Shown here: positions 22,501 through 33,110 of the stretch, one piece after another
Numbering within the stretch: the stretch's first letter is position 1
Layout of the letters: every line of letters begins with the position of its first letter
Assembly (NCBI GenBank): GCA_001953115.1
Contig: LSSL01004501.1
Coordinates: forward strand, 1 to 35,050
Direction of reading: 5' to 3'
DNA from: Smittium mucronatum
Lineage: Eukaryota > Kickxellomycota > Harpellomycetes > Harpellales > Legeriomycetaceae
Length of the DNA: 35,050 bases
Position numbers and translations under genes: made by a program
Notes under the pieces: generated by a model
Database searches by the model: none
The model's input: only the letters and a program-made list of their open reading frames with translations
Told to the model about the DNA's origin: nothing

Positions 22501-25500
22501 GAATCCAATAACAACATATCCATTATTCAGTGTCGATTAAAGTTGTTTATGGAAATTTTTTAAAAACTTATGGATAAAAAAATCTTGAAGTGAAACACAA
22601 AATTCCTATCTTTTTTAAAATTGCACCAGCTAAAGAATAGAATATTTAAACGGGCTCATCAAACACTCTAAAATATTGAAGATAAAATATTTAAACCTCC
22701 ATATATTAAAGAATAGCGCAAGAGATCTATAAATTATTTCAGGAATTATTTTATAAATTCAATACATTTCATCAAGAAAACTAGAACATAATAATTGATC
22801 GGTAAATTACCGCTTTCTCTAAGTTTTCTCTTACTTTTATTCATACAATCGGGTTTAACAATGGCTATATTTCATATTTTTTGGATCTTATGCTTTTTGA
22901 TTATTTTTATTACCAAATATTTCTTGGTAAATTTTTCCGGACTCGATTAATAAATATATATCATATGCCACAACCTATAATTTTTCCAAGGACTAACTCA
23001 AATGAACTAAAAACAGTAAAAATTTAATAAATAAGCATTGATATATCGGAAAAAGATTGAATACACCTTTAATTGAATTCGAATATCTCTGGGGTAAGAA
23101 ATGACTCATTTAATATCATTTATCAATTAGAATTCGGAAAAAATTATAGTGCCAATTTTCAAGAACTTGAAACCGTTTTTTTAAGCAAAATAAGAATATT
23201 TTTAGCTGAAATAACTTTATCTGAAGCTCCAAAGTTGTGCAAACTATAAAAGCGAATATAACTGTCCATATAATCTATCCATCCACTGATATTGATCTAA
23301 ATCCTCTGAAGGGCCAAAGTTTGTTGAATAATTTCATTTCTTATCAATCAGAAACCAAGAGAGAATTATCAGTAAGGTATTACGGTGTAATGGAGGATTT
23401 GGGACTCTCATTAGAGACTAACTAAGGTACCTCATTTGATTTCACTTAGATAAATTTATAAAAACATGGAAAAATATAATTCACTGCGGCTGAGTTTAAA
23501 GAAATTTTTTGAGAATATTCAGAACCTCTTTCGAGAATTCATTCATAAGTTCAAATAAGATGGAAGGGGTGAAGAAGAAATTTTTTCATGAAGAAAAAAA
23601 TTATTAATATCGATGAATTTCTAACGAAAATTATTTGAAATTCCATGGGCGCTCCTATTTACTCTATGATAACGGCATATAATTATATTTAAAAAATCAA
23701 TTTTAGAAATTGAAACAGATAAAATATTAAAAGAGGATCTAGTTGCCTTCCTGTCAAACGTTGTGATCAGTGGTGTCCGAGCTGACAATATCGGCCCATA
23801 AAACTATCTAGCATGGTACCCAAAAATACTGATGGTCTTCTTTTTGTTTTAGATATGAAAAAACCTAATAGAAATTTATAAAGCAAAAATTTAGGATGTG
23901 ATCCGGTCATCTGTCTTTTTTATGACCATCTAAAGGAATATCTGAGGTAACCAAACCTGTATGATTTTTTAATGCACATCTTGGAACAAAAAAATTGGGA
24001 AATATCACATATTAAAATAGAAATGCCATTGCTTCTAGTTCTGAGTCCTCCGATTTGTCTTTTTACATAACCTATCAAAATTTAAAAAAATATTTTGCGA
24101 AGTATTATAATCAGTAAGGTTTGATTGGATTTGAATATATATATATATTATGATACTCTAGTGATATGATAGATTAAATAAACATAACCAGACATGACTC
24201 TGTTGGTCTATTCCAAGATATTGGTGCTTTTTTTTTGAAACTAACATGAGAAATAAACAAAATTACATTTCATTAAATAAACCATCTCAAAATAATTATC
24301 AAAAAGAGATTATTTTTACTTAAAAATTTCTAGAATAGTGTCAGCTATCTCCTACTGGAAGTCAAAATACTATTTAATGCTGGAAAAAGTCATCTATATC
24401 CCTATTCAGCTTCATTTTGGAGGCAAATTCTATGTTTATAACTCTGATAATTATAAAATACTTCAAAGATTACTGAATACCAATAGCAGAGGACCCATCT
24501 GTATTAAATCCAAGGGCATAGATTGCGACTCTGAAAAATCCCATAAACCAGAAAATATAATTCTGGTAAGATTAGATAAATATATGGAACAATCAAAAAA
24601 AATTTCTGGCATCCAAAAAAATAATGTTAATTATGAAATCTAATGACCTGCGACGGTGAATCGTACTGGGATATTTTTCTATTTCAATGAATAATCCCTA
24701 AAAATTAAAATAATTTATATAAACGAAAAGGACTAATAACAGAACTGAATTCACTTATTTTAAAAAAAATTAATGGATCCGCCAGTGATAAACTACCTAG
24801 AAAATACCACTACATTCCCATATTTCTAAAATTTCGGGGATCGAAATCCCCCAGATCTGTTAGAGATATCAGGAATAAAATCACATTTCCTGAAGACTAA
24901 AAATTTCCCTGTGTAACCTAGATTTTGTATTTATCTAATCCAGAGTTTGCAAAAAGCAGTAATTACTCATCAGATTCTTTTTTATATCAAAAGAAAATTT
25001 AAGGCTTTGTGTTGACATCTCGGTCCATATGATGCATATTTTCCCGTTTCGGATAAGAAAAAGAAACTAGGGCGATAATAAAGCTGTTTCCAGGACAGTT
25101 ATTTTCAATTAAAAAATTAAATGGGTAAATTTGATCTATATAGAAGTAACAACTTTTTCCCTACCTTTAAATTTGTCCCAAAAGTGGTTTAAAATTTTGC
25201 AAAAAAATATTCACTATAAATCCAGTGACGTTGATATAAAAGCCTTCGAATTTTTCTCCTGATTTGATGGTTCATTCAATAACACAGCCAAGTCTTCTTC
25301 AAACAAAAACATTTTTACCACATTAAAAAAAGACAAAATTATTCTTCTTTGATGAAAAACAACTTTTATATGTGTTCTGGAAGATTGTAGACATTTTCTA
25401 TAAAAGCTAGGTCTATTAAATTTTGGGATTTATGTCGCAGGGTAAAATACATTACTGGTTTGAAAACCCCATTATTCATAGAAAAATCAAAGAAATATAA

Positions 25501-25900
25501 AAGATAAAGATTAATACAAACAGGGATAGCATAAAAAAAAGAAATAATAATGAAAATAATCTGAAGACAGTATCTTTACTATATTGTCTTACTGCGTAAA
25601 TTAATATTGTGATGAGTTAAAAGATGATCAAATTTTATTTGGCAAAAAAAAGTGAAAATAAATTACAAATAAATACAAAGGTGATCCAATAGAACTTATC
25701 ACTAAAGTGGAAATAATATAAGGTGAAAATGAAACTACCCAACCTTAAATAAACTCAAAAAATATTTAGTAATTGGATTATGAAAGTAAAAGCTGCTCTA
25801 AAAGTATCAATTTTATATCCAAAGGATATGCGAGTCAGTCTTCTGGGCAGATCCTCGGAATTAAATTATAAAATACATTTCAGTGACTATTTTGGTATTT
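22500..25900 (+). pseudogene. Decayed coding region of unidentified origin
   Basis: This stretch has less homopolymer AT and more mixed codons than its flanks and looks like an old, heavily mutated coding sequence on the plus strand. Pieces that can be read are VHIIYPSTDIDLNPLKGQSL in an open frame at 23237-23425; LKEDLVAFLSNVVISGVRAD at about 23730-23790; a 115-codon open frame at 24296-24643 (listed separately); and, around 24790-24900, PRSVRDIRNKITFPED. The AFLSNVVISGV piece faintly recalls the first helices of piggyBac-type transposases, but no catalytic motif confirmed it. I cannot assign it; it may comprise more than one element. Confidence 0.35.
24296..24643 (+). pseudogene. Open frame with weak FLYWCH-like Cys/His pattern
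   Basis: About 115 codons are open between a TAA at 24293-24295 and the TAA at 24641-24643, with no ATG at the upstream end. It contains GGKFYVYNSDNYK, then NSRGPICIKSKGIDCDSEKS followed by HKPEN. The order (aromatic-rich G..Y, then C, C and H.PE) resembles the FLYWCH/WRKY-GCM1-type DNA-binding domain often found at the N-terminus of MULE transposases. The Trp-containing WRC part is absent, so the match is tentative. If correct, this may be the start of a second MULE-like relic, but no catalytic region was recognised downstream. Confidence 0.3.
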
Positions 25901-27280
25901 GATTTTGGTTTTAAAGTTTAAAAAATAAATAAACTCAAAATATAACAGAGTAAGAAGTGATCTAAACTTAAAACTCTATCATCACGCAGCTTAAAAGTTT
26001 AAACGCGCTAATTTTTTTTATTTATTTTTTCTTCCCCTTCAAATCTTATAAACTTAAGAAGTTGTTATTACAATCTGATTCTTTTCTTTTGAAAGAAATT
26101 TCCATTATTTGGTTTTTTAATCCCTTATTATATTATTAAAACCCTTAATTGAAAATAAAGGTAGTGGCACTTTATATTCTATCACATTTAAGTCATAGTT
26201 TCAAAAGAATTGATTTTCAGGCATTTATCATGGTACAATATATTAGCAATTATTTTTTTGCCACCACATTGATTACAACACTATCATTTTGTTTTTCAAT
26301 AAAATAAAAAGGGCTGAAATTGAAGCAAAAGTAAATTTGATGCAAAAAAGAAAAAAAAATTGGCAAAACTGTTTTTTTGTTCTAGAAGGAAGAATCTTAA
26401 GTTATGAAAGGAAAAAATAGGCAATAATTTTTATTTCCACATTTTTTTAGCTAAAAATAAATAAATATACAAATTATATTGTGTATAGCAGCTCTAGAGA
26501 AAAAAAAATTTCAGAGAAAAAAATCAATAGTTTAGCTTTAATGCTTACAGAAAAATTTAAGGATTTTTTATTTATTAAATGAATGCATTTGTTAGTATTT
26601 GTCAAAAGGTGTAATTTTTTCATAGTAAGTTTTTAGATAGTAAAATATAGTTTTATTTTGTTAATTTGGTATGAAGGATAATGTAATTATCTTTCAATTG
26701 TGATTAAAATAGGTAAATGACACCATTTTTATATACTAATTTCTAATATTTGATTGTTAATAGAATCTGAAAAGAACTCATATTGATAAGGGAAAAAATT
26801 CCGGTTGAGTATATATATATATAAATAAACTATAATGAAATAATAAAATAATAAAATAAAATATTTTTCTGTTGTAGGGGCTTTATTATAACCATTAAAA
26901 TGTTTTATCTATACTGACTCATATACGTTCAAAACTTACTATTAGAATGATAATTTTTTCACCATTTTTTTATTTATTTAATCTTTTTTTTTTTTATGCG
27001 AATCAACCAAAGATTTGCAATTTTACACTATTCTATCCAGCAACGATTTTCAGACAGGAAAATATCTTAAGATATATGCTATCAGATTTCTGTATCACTA
27101 ACAGTAAAAAAACCAGATAGAAAATTCCGTATTGGAAAATTCGATGTATTAAAAATTAAATTTTTAATAATAATCTATTTTTGGACTATTTCAGAGTCCC
27201 TAAAAAATAAAAACACATTTAATTTTATCCAAATTTATTAGGTAATTAGACAAGGATAAAATTAGGCTGTATTTTAAACC
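25901..27280. other. AT-rich region without a recognisable gene
   Basis: No coding frame, repeat or motif was recognised. A TA run lies near 26809-26823. It could contain unreadable upstream parts of the copia-like fragment that follows. Confidence 0.45.
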
Positions 27281-27289
27281 AAAAATTGA

Positions 27290-27760
27290 CATCATATCTG
27301 CATCGGCGATTTTTAAATTTTGGGGGGCCTATCTCAGGGCTCATTGATACAAAAACAGCCACCGATTCTTTTAAATTATTTTCTGTGGTTGGTTTACTTG
27401 TAAAAAGCGAAATAAACAGCACTGATTCTTCAAAAATCCAATACAAAGTGGAATAACTACAACCAGTCTTAGTAGCTTTCAATTAAAAGAGAGAAGGGAA
27501 ATCAGTGGAAAATTCCAGCCTTATCAACCCATAAAAAGGTCCAAATATTTACTCTGCGGTTACTTATAAAGTATAAAAAGAAAATGATTTTCTCAAACTA
27601 TGGTACATTTATCACAAAAAATAAAATCAGAGAACTAAAAAGACTCTTATCATTATAAATTATTTTCATAAACCATTTTCAGCGGATATTCTCACTAAAA
27701 ATATCCATTAAATTTCAGAATTTTTCAGAAGAGACTCTTAAAATAAGATACATATGCCGG
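27290..27760 (+). pseudogene. Possible Ty1/copia RNase H C-terminal fragment
   Basis: Across shifted plus-strand frames I read FLNFGGPISGLID, LFSVVGLLVK, DSSKIQYKVE, ITKNKIREL and finally HKPFSADILTKNIH, with ADILTKNIH at 27682-27708, followed by ISEFF. This order resembles the copia RNase H end: K.SGY, isW.SK.Q..V, H..IRE, ADILTK.L. The ADILTK motif is the strongest part; the other pieces are short and need three frames. A 78-codon minus-strand open frame over the same bases (27246-27482) has no motif and is probably accidental. RT and integrase were not found upstream. Confidence 0.42.
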
Positions 27761-28249
27761 AGAATCAGTGCTAAAATAGTCCTAGATCAAGATTATTTTG
27801 GGATAATATAGCTTCGCGCATATCCGGAAAAATTATCACCACTTTTGATACATATTATCTATTATAAACAAACATATCTAATAACTTTAAATATTCGATT
27901 TTAAATTTGGAGTAAATTAATTATTAGATAAAGTATCCGTGTATTTAGGTTATAAAATTATGCTCCTTCAAAAAATAAATTAAATTATAATTTTATATCT
28001 TAATTTTTTGGTCAATTTTTTTTTTTACTTATACAATTAGAATGATAAACTTGGTTATTTTTGAAAACTTTTGAAATTTTCCTATTGTGTTAGTAAATTA
28101 GTGATATTTTAATGATTAAGATTTATTTAAATCATTTCCCTATTATTAAGATATCCAGTAGTTATATTTAATAATCAACCATTTATTAAGGATGAAATAC
28201 TCCTATTAAGTGATTAATATTTTTATTATTTGCTGGGTTAATGCTGTAT

Positions 28250-28400
28250 TATACATCAAATAGGAGACATATTATTTTTTACCATCTTATTGGGTAAAAC
28301 TAAACCGAAATATAATTTAATAAAATAAGGTGGATTAAAGTGAACTAAAAAAAATTTATGATATGGTCTGTGAAGTACGGTTTAGATATATCCTTATCAT
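28250..28400 (+). repeat. Left inverted terminal repeat of the DIRS-like element
   Basis: Reverse complement of about 32456-32606. Shared blocks are ACCATCTTA, ACCGAAATATAATT, TAAAGTGAACTAAA, TTTATGATATGG and CTGTGAAGTACGG. The outer start TATACATCAAATAGGAGAC (28250-28268) is matched exactly, inverted, at 32331-32349. Confidence 0.9.
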
Positions 28401-28482
28401 TTTTTCTTTCGAAAAGGTACTCTACCAGCATAAAGGATTTTATTTTCTAAATATTATATTTAAATATTTAAAACAATTTACA

Positions 28483-29460
28483 ATGTCTGAAGATACAAAC
28501 TCCAAGTTAAATGAACTTATAGAGTTTTTCCATCAATTAATGCGCAAAATGGGGCCCCAGCTAGAGGAGGAGGACCCTTTTTCCACACCGAGGACTCTCG
28601 TCACTGAATTTTGTGTCTACGCAAAACTCTCGGAAGCGTTTCCTTCTATCGAATAGGATTTTTTCGAACTCCTCTATCTGAAGAGGACCGCAAAACAGCT
28701 CTTATACGTGCCCCAAGACCGTTTCAATGAACTATTCCCCATCACCGTTGAAAATTTTGGCTTCGACTGCGGTGAAGAAATTTGACTCGATACTATATGC
28801 AATTCAGACCGCGCTAGCCTAGGCAACTATTCCGATTGACTATTATGTACATAGGAATATTAAGGATAATCCAGGAATAATAGTTACTGAGGAACCTGAC
28901 ATTCTTTCGCAAGCACTATGTGTTTCTTGCTATCCGATATAACAACCTCTGTAACCCAGAATAGACTGGACAACCTCCACAAAGGAATGGAACTCCCAGG
29001 AAGAGTAAAGAAGATATTAGAAACAGATACAAAGCCTCTAATGGATCAGGATGTCTTCAACTCATTGCTCGCAAGCAAAAAAACTGAGACACATAAGAGA
29101 CGAGTCCAGCCACTATGTAAGCTCCAGCAAGTTTCAGTCTAGTATGAGAACACCAGCAGTAACTTTTCAACAGCACAAAACGCCCCATCTGCCAGCACCC
29201 CAGCCCCAAATAACCGTCCTCAAAAAATTAAACAAAATTTTCGTGGAACTGGCCGCGGGAGAGGATCCTATTAGGAAAAATCTCAGATACCCCAGTTGGG
29301 GGACGACTAGCTATGTTCAAGTCGGCGTGGGCCAAGCCACCGACAACCGATGGATTTAGAACATTTTGAAAGAGGAATTCAAGATCCTATTCAAGATTCC
29401 ATCCCTCATGAAGCCGAAATCGGTGAATCAGACACTCACAATCTCGTCATCGTATAATAA
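28483..29460 (+). pseudogene. DIRS Gag relic
   Basis: The likely start is the ATG at 28483 (MSEDTNSKLNELIEFFHQLM), 80 bp inside the left repeat; the frame is also open upstream, but that part is repeat sequence. A TAG at 28654 interrupts the frame, which then resumes as FFELLYLKRTAKQLLYVPQD. Other frames carry FDSILYAIQTAL (about 28770-28805) and IPIDYYVHRNIKDNPG (about 28829-28876). The best block is LLSDITTSVTQNRLDNLHKG at about 28924-28986, then KPLMDQDVFNSLLASKK, as in DIRS Gag-like proteins. A basic Gly/Arg patch (GTGRGRG) near 29250-29270 is a probable nucleic-acid-binding tail. VGGRLAMFKSAWAK at 29295-29336, in another frame, is the segment normally found just before RT. At least three frame changes are needed. 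Confidence 0.75.
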
Positions 29461-29669
29461 GAAAATTCGAATAAATGAAGGTGAAGCTTCACCGTCGAAG
29501 GCGGTGAAACTTCCTCAAACATCACTCTACTTAACTTTTTCAACGATAACGAGATCTCCAAAAAAATTGGACCGCACGGCCCAAATTTTTTGGGATGGCC
29601 TTCCGCCGACATCACACCTACAGAGGAGCAAGAGGAAGTTAAACAAGGAAGTGAGCACCATCCTAACGA

Positions 29670-30520
29670 AGGAAGTGTAAGCGCTTTTGGAAAAGCGCGC
29701 AATAGAGGAATCATAGCCACTTATTCTTGGCCTCTACAGTCATCTTCTCACGATTCCAAGAAGGCTAGAGGCCTACGCCCCTTACTGGACCTGAGGAAAC
29801 AAAATTCACACGTAGAAGAACAGAATTTCAAAATGGAAACCCTGAAATAGATATGCTGCATGATATGCAATAAGGATTATCTCACTTTTTTAGACCTACA
29901 AGATGCATTTATGTAAATCCTGGTATACAGAAGTGCAGAAAATTTCTGCGATTCCAATGGAACGGTCGTTCATTAAAATTCAGGATTCTTCCTTTTGGGC
30001 TTTCACTCAGCCCTCTGAACTTTACTAAGATACTGCGGCCAGTTTTATAATGGGCAAGGTCTAAAGGGATGCGGGTTTTAGCTTACCTCGAATATTTACT
30101 GATCCAAGGGAATACCAAGGAAGTATGCACAGAAAATACAGTCTTTGTTTACTCCAAGCTCTCTGAACTTGTATTCCTATTCAACAAGGCCAGGTCATCA
30201 ATAATTCACTCACAATTTATAACACGCCTATGAATGTCGATCAAAATCAGGGAAATGGCGTTGAAAGTTCCTCAAAACAAGATCAGAGATTTACGCAGGG
30301 AAGCCAGCAAACTACTGAATGGTGCAAGATGACGCTGAGATATTACCCAAGCTTTATTGGAAAAGCTCAAGCAATGTCGAATTCCCTTCTCCCAGAGAGA
30401 CTGATGCTACACCGTTTATTGGAACTGAAGAATTTTTCCATGAAGATTATGAAATAATGGACGTCGAACGTTGTCTTAACGTAGCTGTAAGTCCAGAATA
30501 TATCGTTCTAGATTAATCAC
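29670..30520 (+). pseudogene. DIRS reverse transcriptase relic
   Basis: Reading across frames: ALLEKRAIEES, LYSHLLTIP, then GLRPLLDLRKQN, FKMETLK*ICCMI, KDYLTFLDLQDAF (about 29770-29913) and LPFGLSLSPLNFTKILRPVL near 29992-30049. This is the DIRS-type order RP.LDLR.LN, HFKMETL, DY..S.DL.DAF, LPFGLS.AP..FTK. The catalytic motif is expected at AYLDDLL, but the sequence reads AYLEYLL (about 30081-30101). Both catalytic aspartates are therefore lost (D to E and D to Y). Later TKEVCTEN and FLFNKA fit the segment after the palm. The enzyme would copy element RNA into DNA; this copy could not. Confidence 0.82.
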
Positions 30521-30528
30521 CTGAGATA

Positions 30529-31190
30529 ATGGAATGGGTTCTCGTTCCTACCAGAGAATCCGGATCTGGAGATATTCACAGACTCCAGCTAGTTGGCCTA
30601 GGGTATATTAGTTGGGCACCGAAGTTACTCGGGGATATGGACTTCATCGGAGGCATTAATTCTTATCAATTCCAAGGAACTCAAAAAAGTATTATACGCC
30701 TTAAAAATCAAAGAATTCAAGGGAAGAGCACTACTAGTATATCCAGACAACACGATAGCTCTGTTGTACGTGAAGAATTTTGGAGGGACAACATCACCGT
30801 AACTACTAGAAATTTCGAAAGAAATTTGGAAGCACTGTATAAAAACGAATACCAGACCGCAGGTGACTTATTTAACATCAAAATTGAATTCAGAGGATTT
30901 CCCAAGCAGGCTGACTGCTCAGACAAAAATTTCACACTCCATGGAAACTTTCTCAAAGCTGAATTGACATCACGGGAATCGCTTCGTGACTCTTTTTTCA
31001 TCCCAACTAAAAAAGAAAGTGAAGACCCACTTCAGTTGGTTCCAGAACGGCAATGCAGTAGGTCGAAATGCACTAGCATAAAATTGGTCAGGATGTAACA
31101 AAAAATACTGCTGCCCACCCAGTAACTTGATCTCCCATGTAGTTCAAAAACTGCGCATGGAGTGGAGTAAAATGACTTTAGTCACCCCAA
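30529..31190 (+). pseudogene. DIRS RNase H and downstream domain relic
   Basis: The long open frame at 30529-31098 (189 codons) is not the ancestral frame throughout. The ancestral reading over 30650-31190 gives INSKELKKVLYALKI, PDNTIALLYVKNFGGTTSP, then LNSEDFPSRL and FVTLFSSQLKKKVKTHFSWF. It continues as GRNALA*NWSG, CPPSNLISHVV and LVTP. These fit RNase H (HIN..EL.A, DN..A..Y....GG, N..AD.LSR) and the following DIRS segment (DLFAS..N, DA...DW, NPPW.LI, .VVP.W). The Asp of the DN motif is kept. Confidence 0.75.
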
Positions 31191-31279
31191 TGTGAAATTA
31201 TGCAATATTTTTCCCCGAACTAATAGCACTGTAAATATCACAGCCGATAATACTACAGGTAAAAACGGCAATTCCAGAC

Positions 31280-32312
31280 CCAGGAAGCGGAAAGTTCCCG
31301 CTCTCGAACAACAAGCACAGGAAAAGTATGGCTTGGAGAGTCGGTGGAGTTTCCTCGAAACTCAAGGTCTCGGAAATTATGCCATTGACTGTATCCTTTC
31401 AAACTAACGACTTATTAAACACGATCCGGATACAGTGCTATCCAACAGCGCGTTTTATACTGGAGAATATCTCAAGAGATTATTGATCCAATCTCCGCAC
31501 CTCAAATAATTAATTACCTAGCCGAATTATTTATGAAAGAAAAATTAAAGGTCGATACGATTAGATCCTATAAGTATGCTATACTGATACCTATCGACAA
31601 TGAAGAGGAGATTTCCAATAACCCCATGTTTTCAGAGTTCCTTAAGACTTTGGATGAAGATTCAATAAGATCATTAATAAGAACAAAAATCGACAAATCG
31701 CCGTTTCTGAGACAATTAGGGAATGGGGACCGGCGATCAATCTTTCAGTCAAACAAAATACATCTAAGCTATGCTGGTTTTTGGCGGTGACAGGATTTTT
31801 AACAGCTAGTGACATTCACCGTATCTATGATTCCAGAGTTCGAGTCGAAAACAGCTTACTTAACTTGGTGATAATATTACCCAAGGAAAAACGAGGAAGA
31901 TGCACGGTATAAAACCATGCAAAATAGCCGCGCATTCTGATCCTATACTCTGCCCAGTATATACTTATAATTTTTATAAAAAAAGGTTTCTCGCAACCTA
32001 TGCCCTACCCCACACACAAACAATATGTCATGGAAAGTAAACAGGCTTGTCAGATTTATTAGCGACAAAGAAAAGCCAATATCTGTGAACAGTATTACTA
32101 GATGCATACATATAATTTCATCTTTAATTTTCAATGATCCGGATGCATAAATACTAAAGGGTAGAGTGATTGGGGCCACACTGGCTGCTAACTCGGGTTT
32201 AGTTACAGAAGAAATAGTTTCCCATGCATTTTGTTCAAAATATTCCATACTAGATACATATTATCAAATCACAAGAAATTCTTCGAATGGCATGATTGAG
32301 TCGATTTTATAA
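31280..32312 (+). pseudogene. DIRS tyrosine recombinase relic
   Basis: The N-terminal part reads SMAWRVGGVSSKLK in one frame. From about 31475 another frame gives DPISAPQIINYLAELF and VDTIRSYKYAI, matching the SAM-like N-terminal domain of phage-type integrases. The 85-codon open piece 31533-31790 lies here. The catalytic domain follows: FLAVTGFLTASDIHRIY, where the family has FLRPSD.ARI, so the first catalytic Arg appears to be Thr. The last segment, 32085-32312, has one in-frame stop (TAA) and reads GRVIGATLAANSGLVTEEIV, then SHAFCSKYSILDTYYQ. It keeps the Arg of GR.IGAT and the final catalytic Tyr candidate. The enzyme would integrate the circular DNA form. The TAA at 32310-32312 lies 18 bp before the internal complementary region. 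Confidence 0.82.
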
Positions 32313-32330
32313 TTTGAAGTAACTTGATAC

Positions 32331-32420
32331 GTCTCCTATTTGATGTATATTGTTAGAATTAATCGAAACCTTTAGAGCGAATATTAATTCATATTATACG
32401 AAAATAGGAGACATATTAAG
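32331..32420 (-). repeat. DIRS internal complementary region (ICR)
   Basis: 32331-32349 is the exact reverse complement of the left tip (28250-28268, 19 of 19). 32350-32420 is the reverse complement of the right tip (about 32581-32649), with about six mismatches in 70 bases. The two are fused as they would be in a circular intermediate, with one extra T at 32350. This fixes the outer limits of the element. Confidence 0.9.
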
Positions 32421-32455
32421 TCCCGCCCACAGTTCCCATTCATCTTTGATGAAAG

Positions 32456-32649
32456 ATGATAAGTATATCTCTAAGCCGTACTTCACAGCCCATATCATAA
32501 AAAAATTTTAGTTCACTTTAGTCCACTTTATTTCATTGAATTATATTTCGGTTTTTTTTTATCCATTAAGATGGTAACACTTAATATATCTCCCATTTTC
32601 GTATAATATGAATTAATATTCGCCATAAAGGACTCGATTAATTCTAACA
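32456..32649 (-). repeat. Right inverted terminal repeat plus extension
   Basis: 32456-32606 is the inverted partner of the left repeat. 32607-32649 is a right-side extension represented only in the ICR, which is usual for DIRS elements. The element ends at about AATTCTAACA (32640-32649). Confidence 0.88.
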
Positions 32650-33110
32650 TAAAACTGTAAACCGAAATTTACCAACTTATAAAACAATTGTGGGAACAAT
32701 GAAAATTGTTTTTCTTGTAAGATTGATTTTTTTGCCGTATTTAGAGTATATTTTCTGGTTAATGATGCCAAATAATTGGATATCATATTAGGGTTTTTTT
32801 TTGGGTCGGATGGCCTAATAGATATAAGAGTTAAATCCTGAAAATCTTGGCGAATCAAAAAGAAAAAAAACCATTGATTATAATTAATCAATAAATATTT
32901 GAGACAAGTGAACTTAATACGCCTAAAATTATTTCTAATAACAAAAGAATTCAGTATAAATTCATAGCTGTAAGTTTTCTTATGAAAATTAATCCCTTTA
33001 TTTGGAACTTTCAAAAAAAAAATGTTTCCATATATTTTCATAATAAGGGTGTTTATGGTAATGGTAATATACACCGAATTATTTCTCATTAAAAAAAATA
33101 CAGGAATCAT
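32613..33110 (-). CDS. Unidentified open frame truncated by the DIRS insertion
   Basis: A 165-codon ATG-started frame on the minus strand, long for such AT-rich DNA where stop codons are frequent. I do not recognise it. The N-terminal part is hydrophobic and Ile/Asn-rich (MIPVFFLMRNNSVYITITIN). The rest has ordinary composition (RQDFQDLTLISIRPSDPKKN, then LASLTRKYTLNTAKKSILQE). The last 12 or so residues lie inside the DIRS right repeat (32613-32649), so the natural end was lost. If the element is removed, the frame may continue for about 14 codons into the left flank below 28250 and then stop; this depends on the exact junction. It may be a host gene or the relic of another element. Several Lys and Phe runs argue for caution. 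Confidence 0.38.
   Translation of the reverse strand: MIPVFFLMRNNSVYITITINTLIMKIYGNIFFLKVPNKGINFHKKTYSYEFILNSFVIRNNFRRIKFTCLKYLLINYNQWFFFFLIRQDFQDLTLISIRPSDPKKNPNMISNYLASLTRKYTLNTAKKSILQEKQFSLFPQLFYKLVNFGLQFYVRINRVLYGEY

Larger units (their letters stand above)
28250..32649 (+). mobile_element. DIRS-like tyrosine-recombinase retrotransposon, nearly full length, inactive
   Basis: Bounded by inverted terminal repeats (about 28250-28400 and 32456-32606), with a right-end extension to about 32649. It contains an internal complementary region at 32331-32420 that joins the complements of both outer ends. Between them, in order, lie Gag, RT, RNase H with its downstream domain, and a tyrosine recombinase. 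Inverted repeats plus an internal complementary region define the DIRS group; Ngaro and PAT have split direct repeats. These elements replicate through a circular intermediate and integrate with the recombinase, without target duplication, and none is evident here. Length is about 4.4 kb. No DNA methyltransferase domain, present in some relatives, was recognised. Many stops and frameshifts make it inactive, yet it is the best-preserved element in the window. Confidence 0.9.

Noticed and set aside
23730..23790. piggyBac-type transposase
   Set aside because: Only one short helix-like fragment resembles the family; no catalytic Asp motif or TTAA-flanked ends were found.
29436..29720. 94-codon minus-strand frame within the DIRS-like element
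   Set aside because: It lies opposite plus-strand DIRS coding sequence and has no motif of its own.
30717..31001. 94-codon minus-strand frame within the DIRS-like element
   Set aside because: Antisense to the RNase H region, whose motifs are readable on the plus strand.
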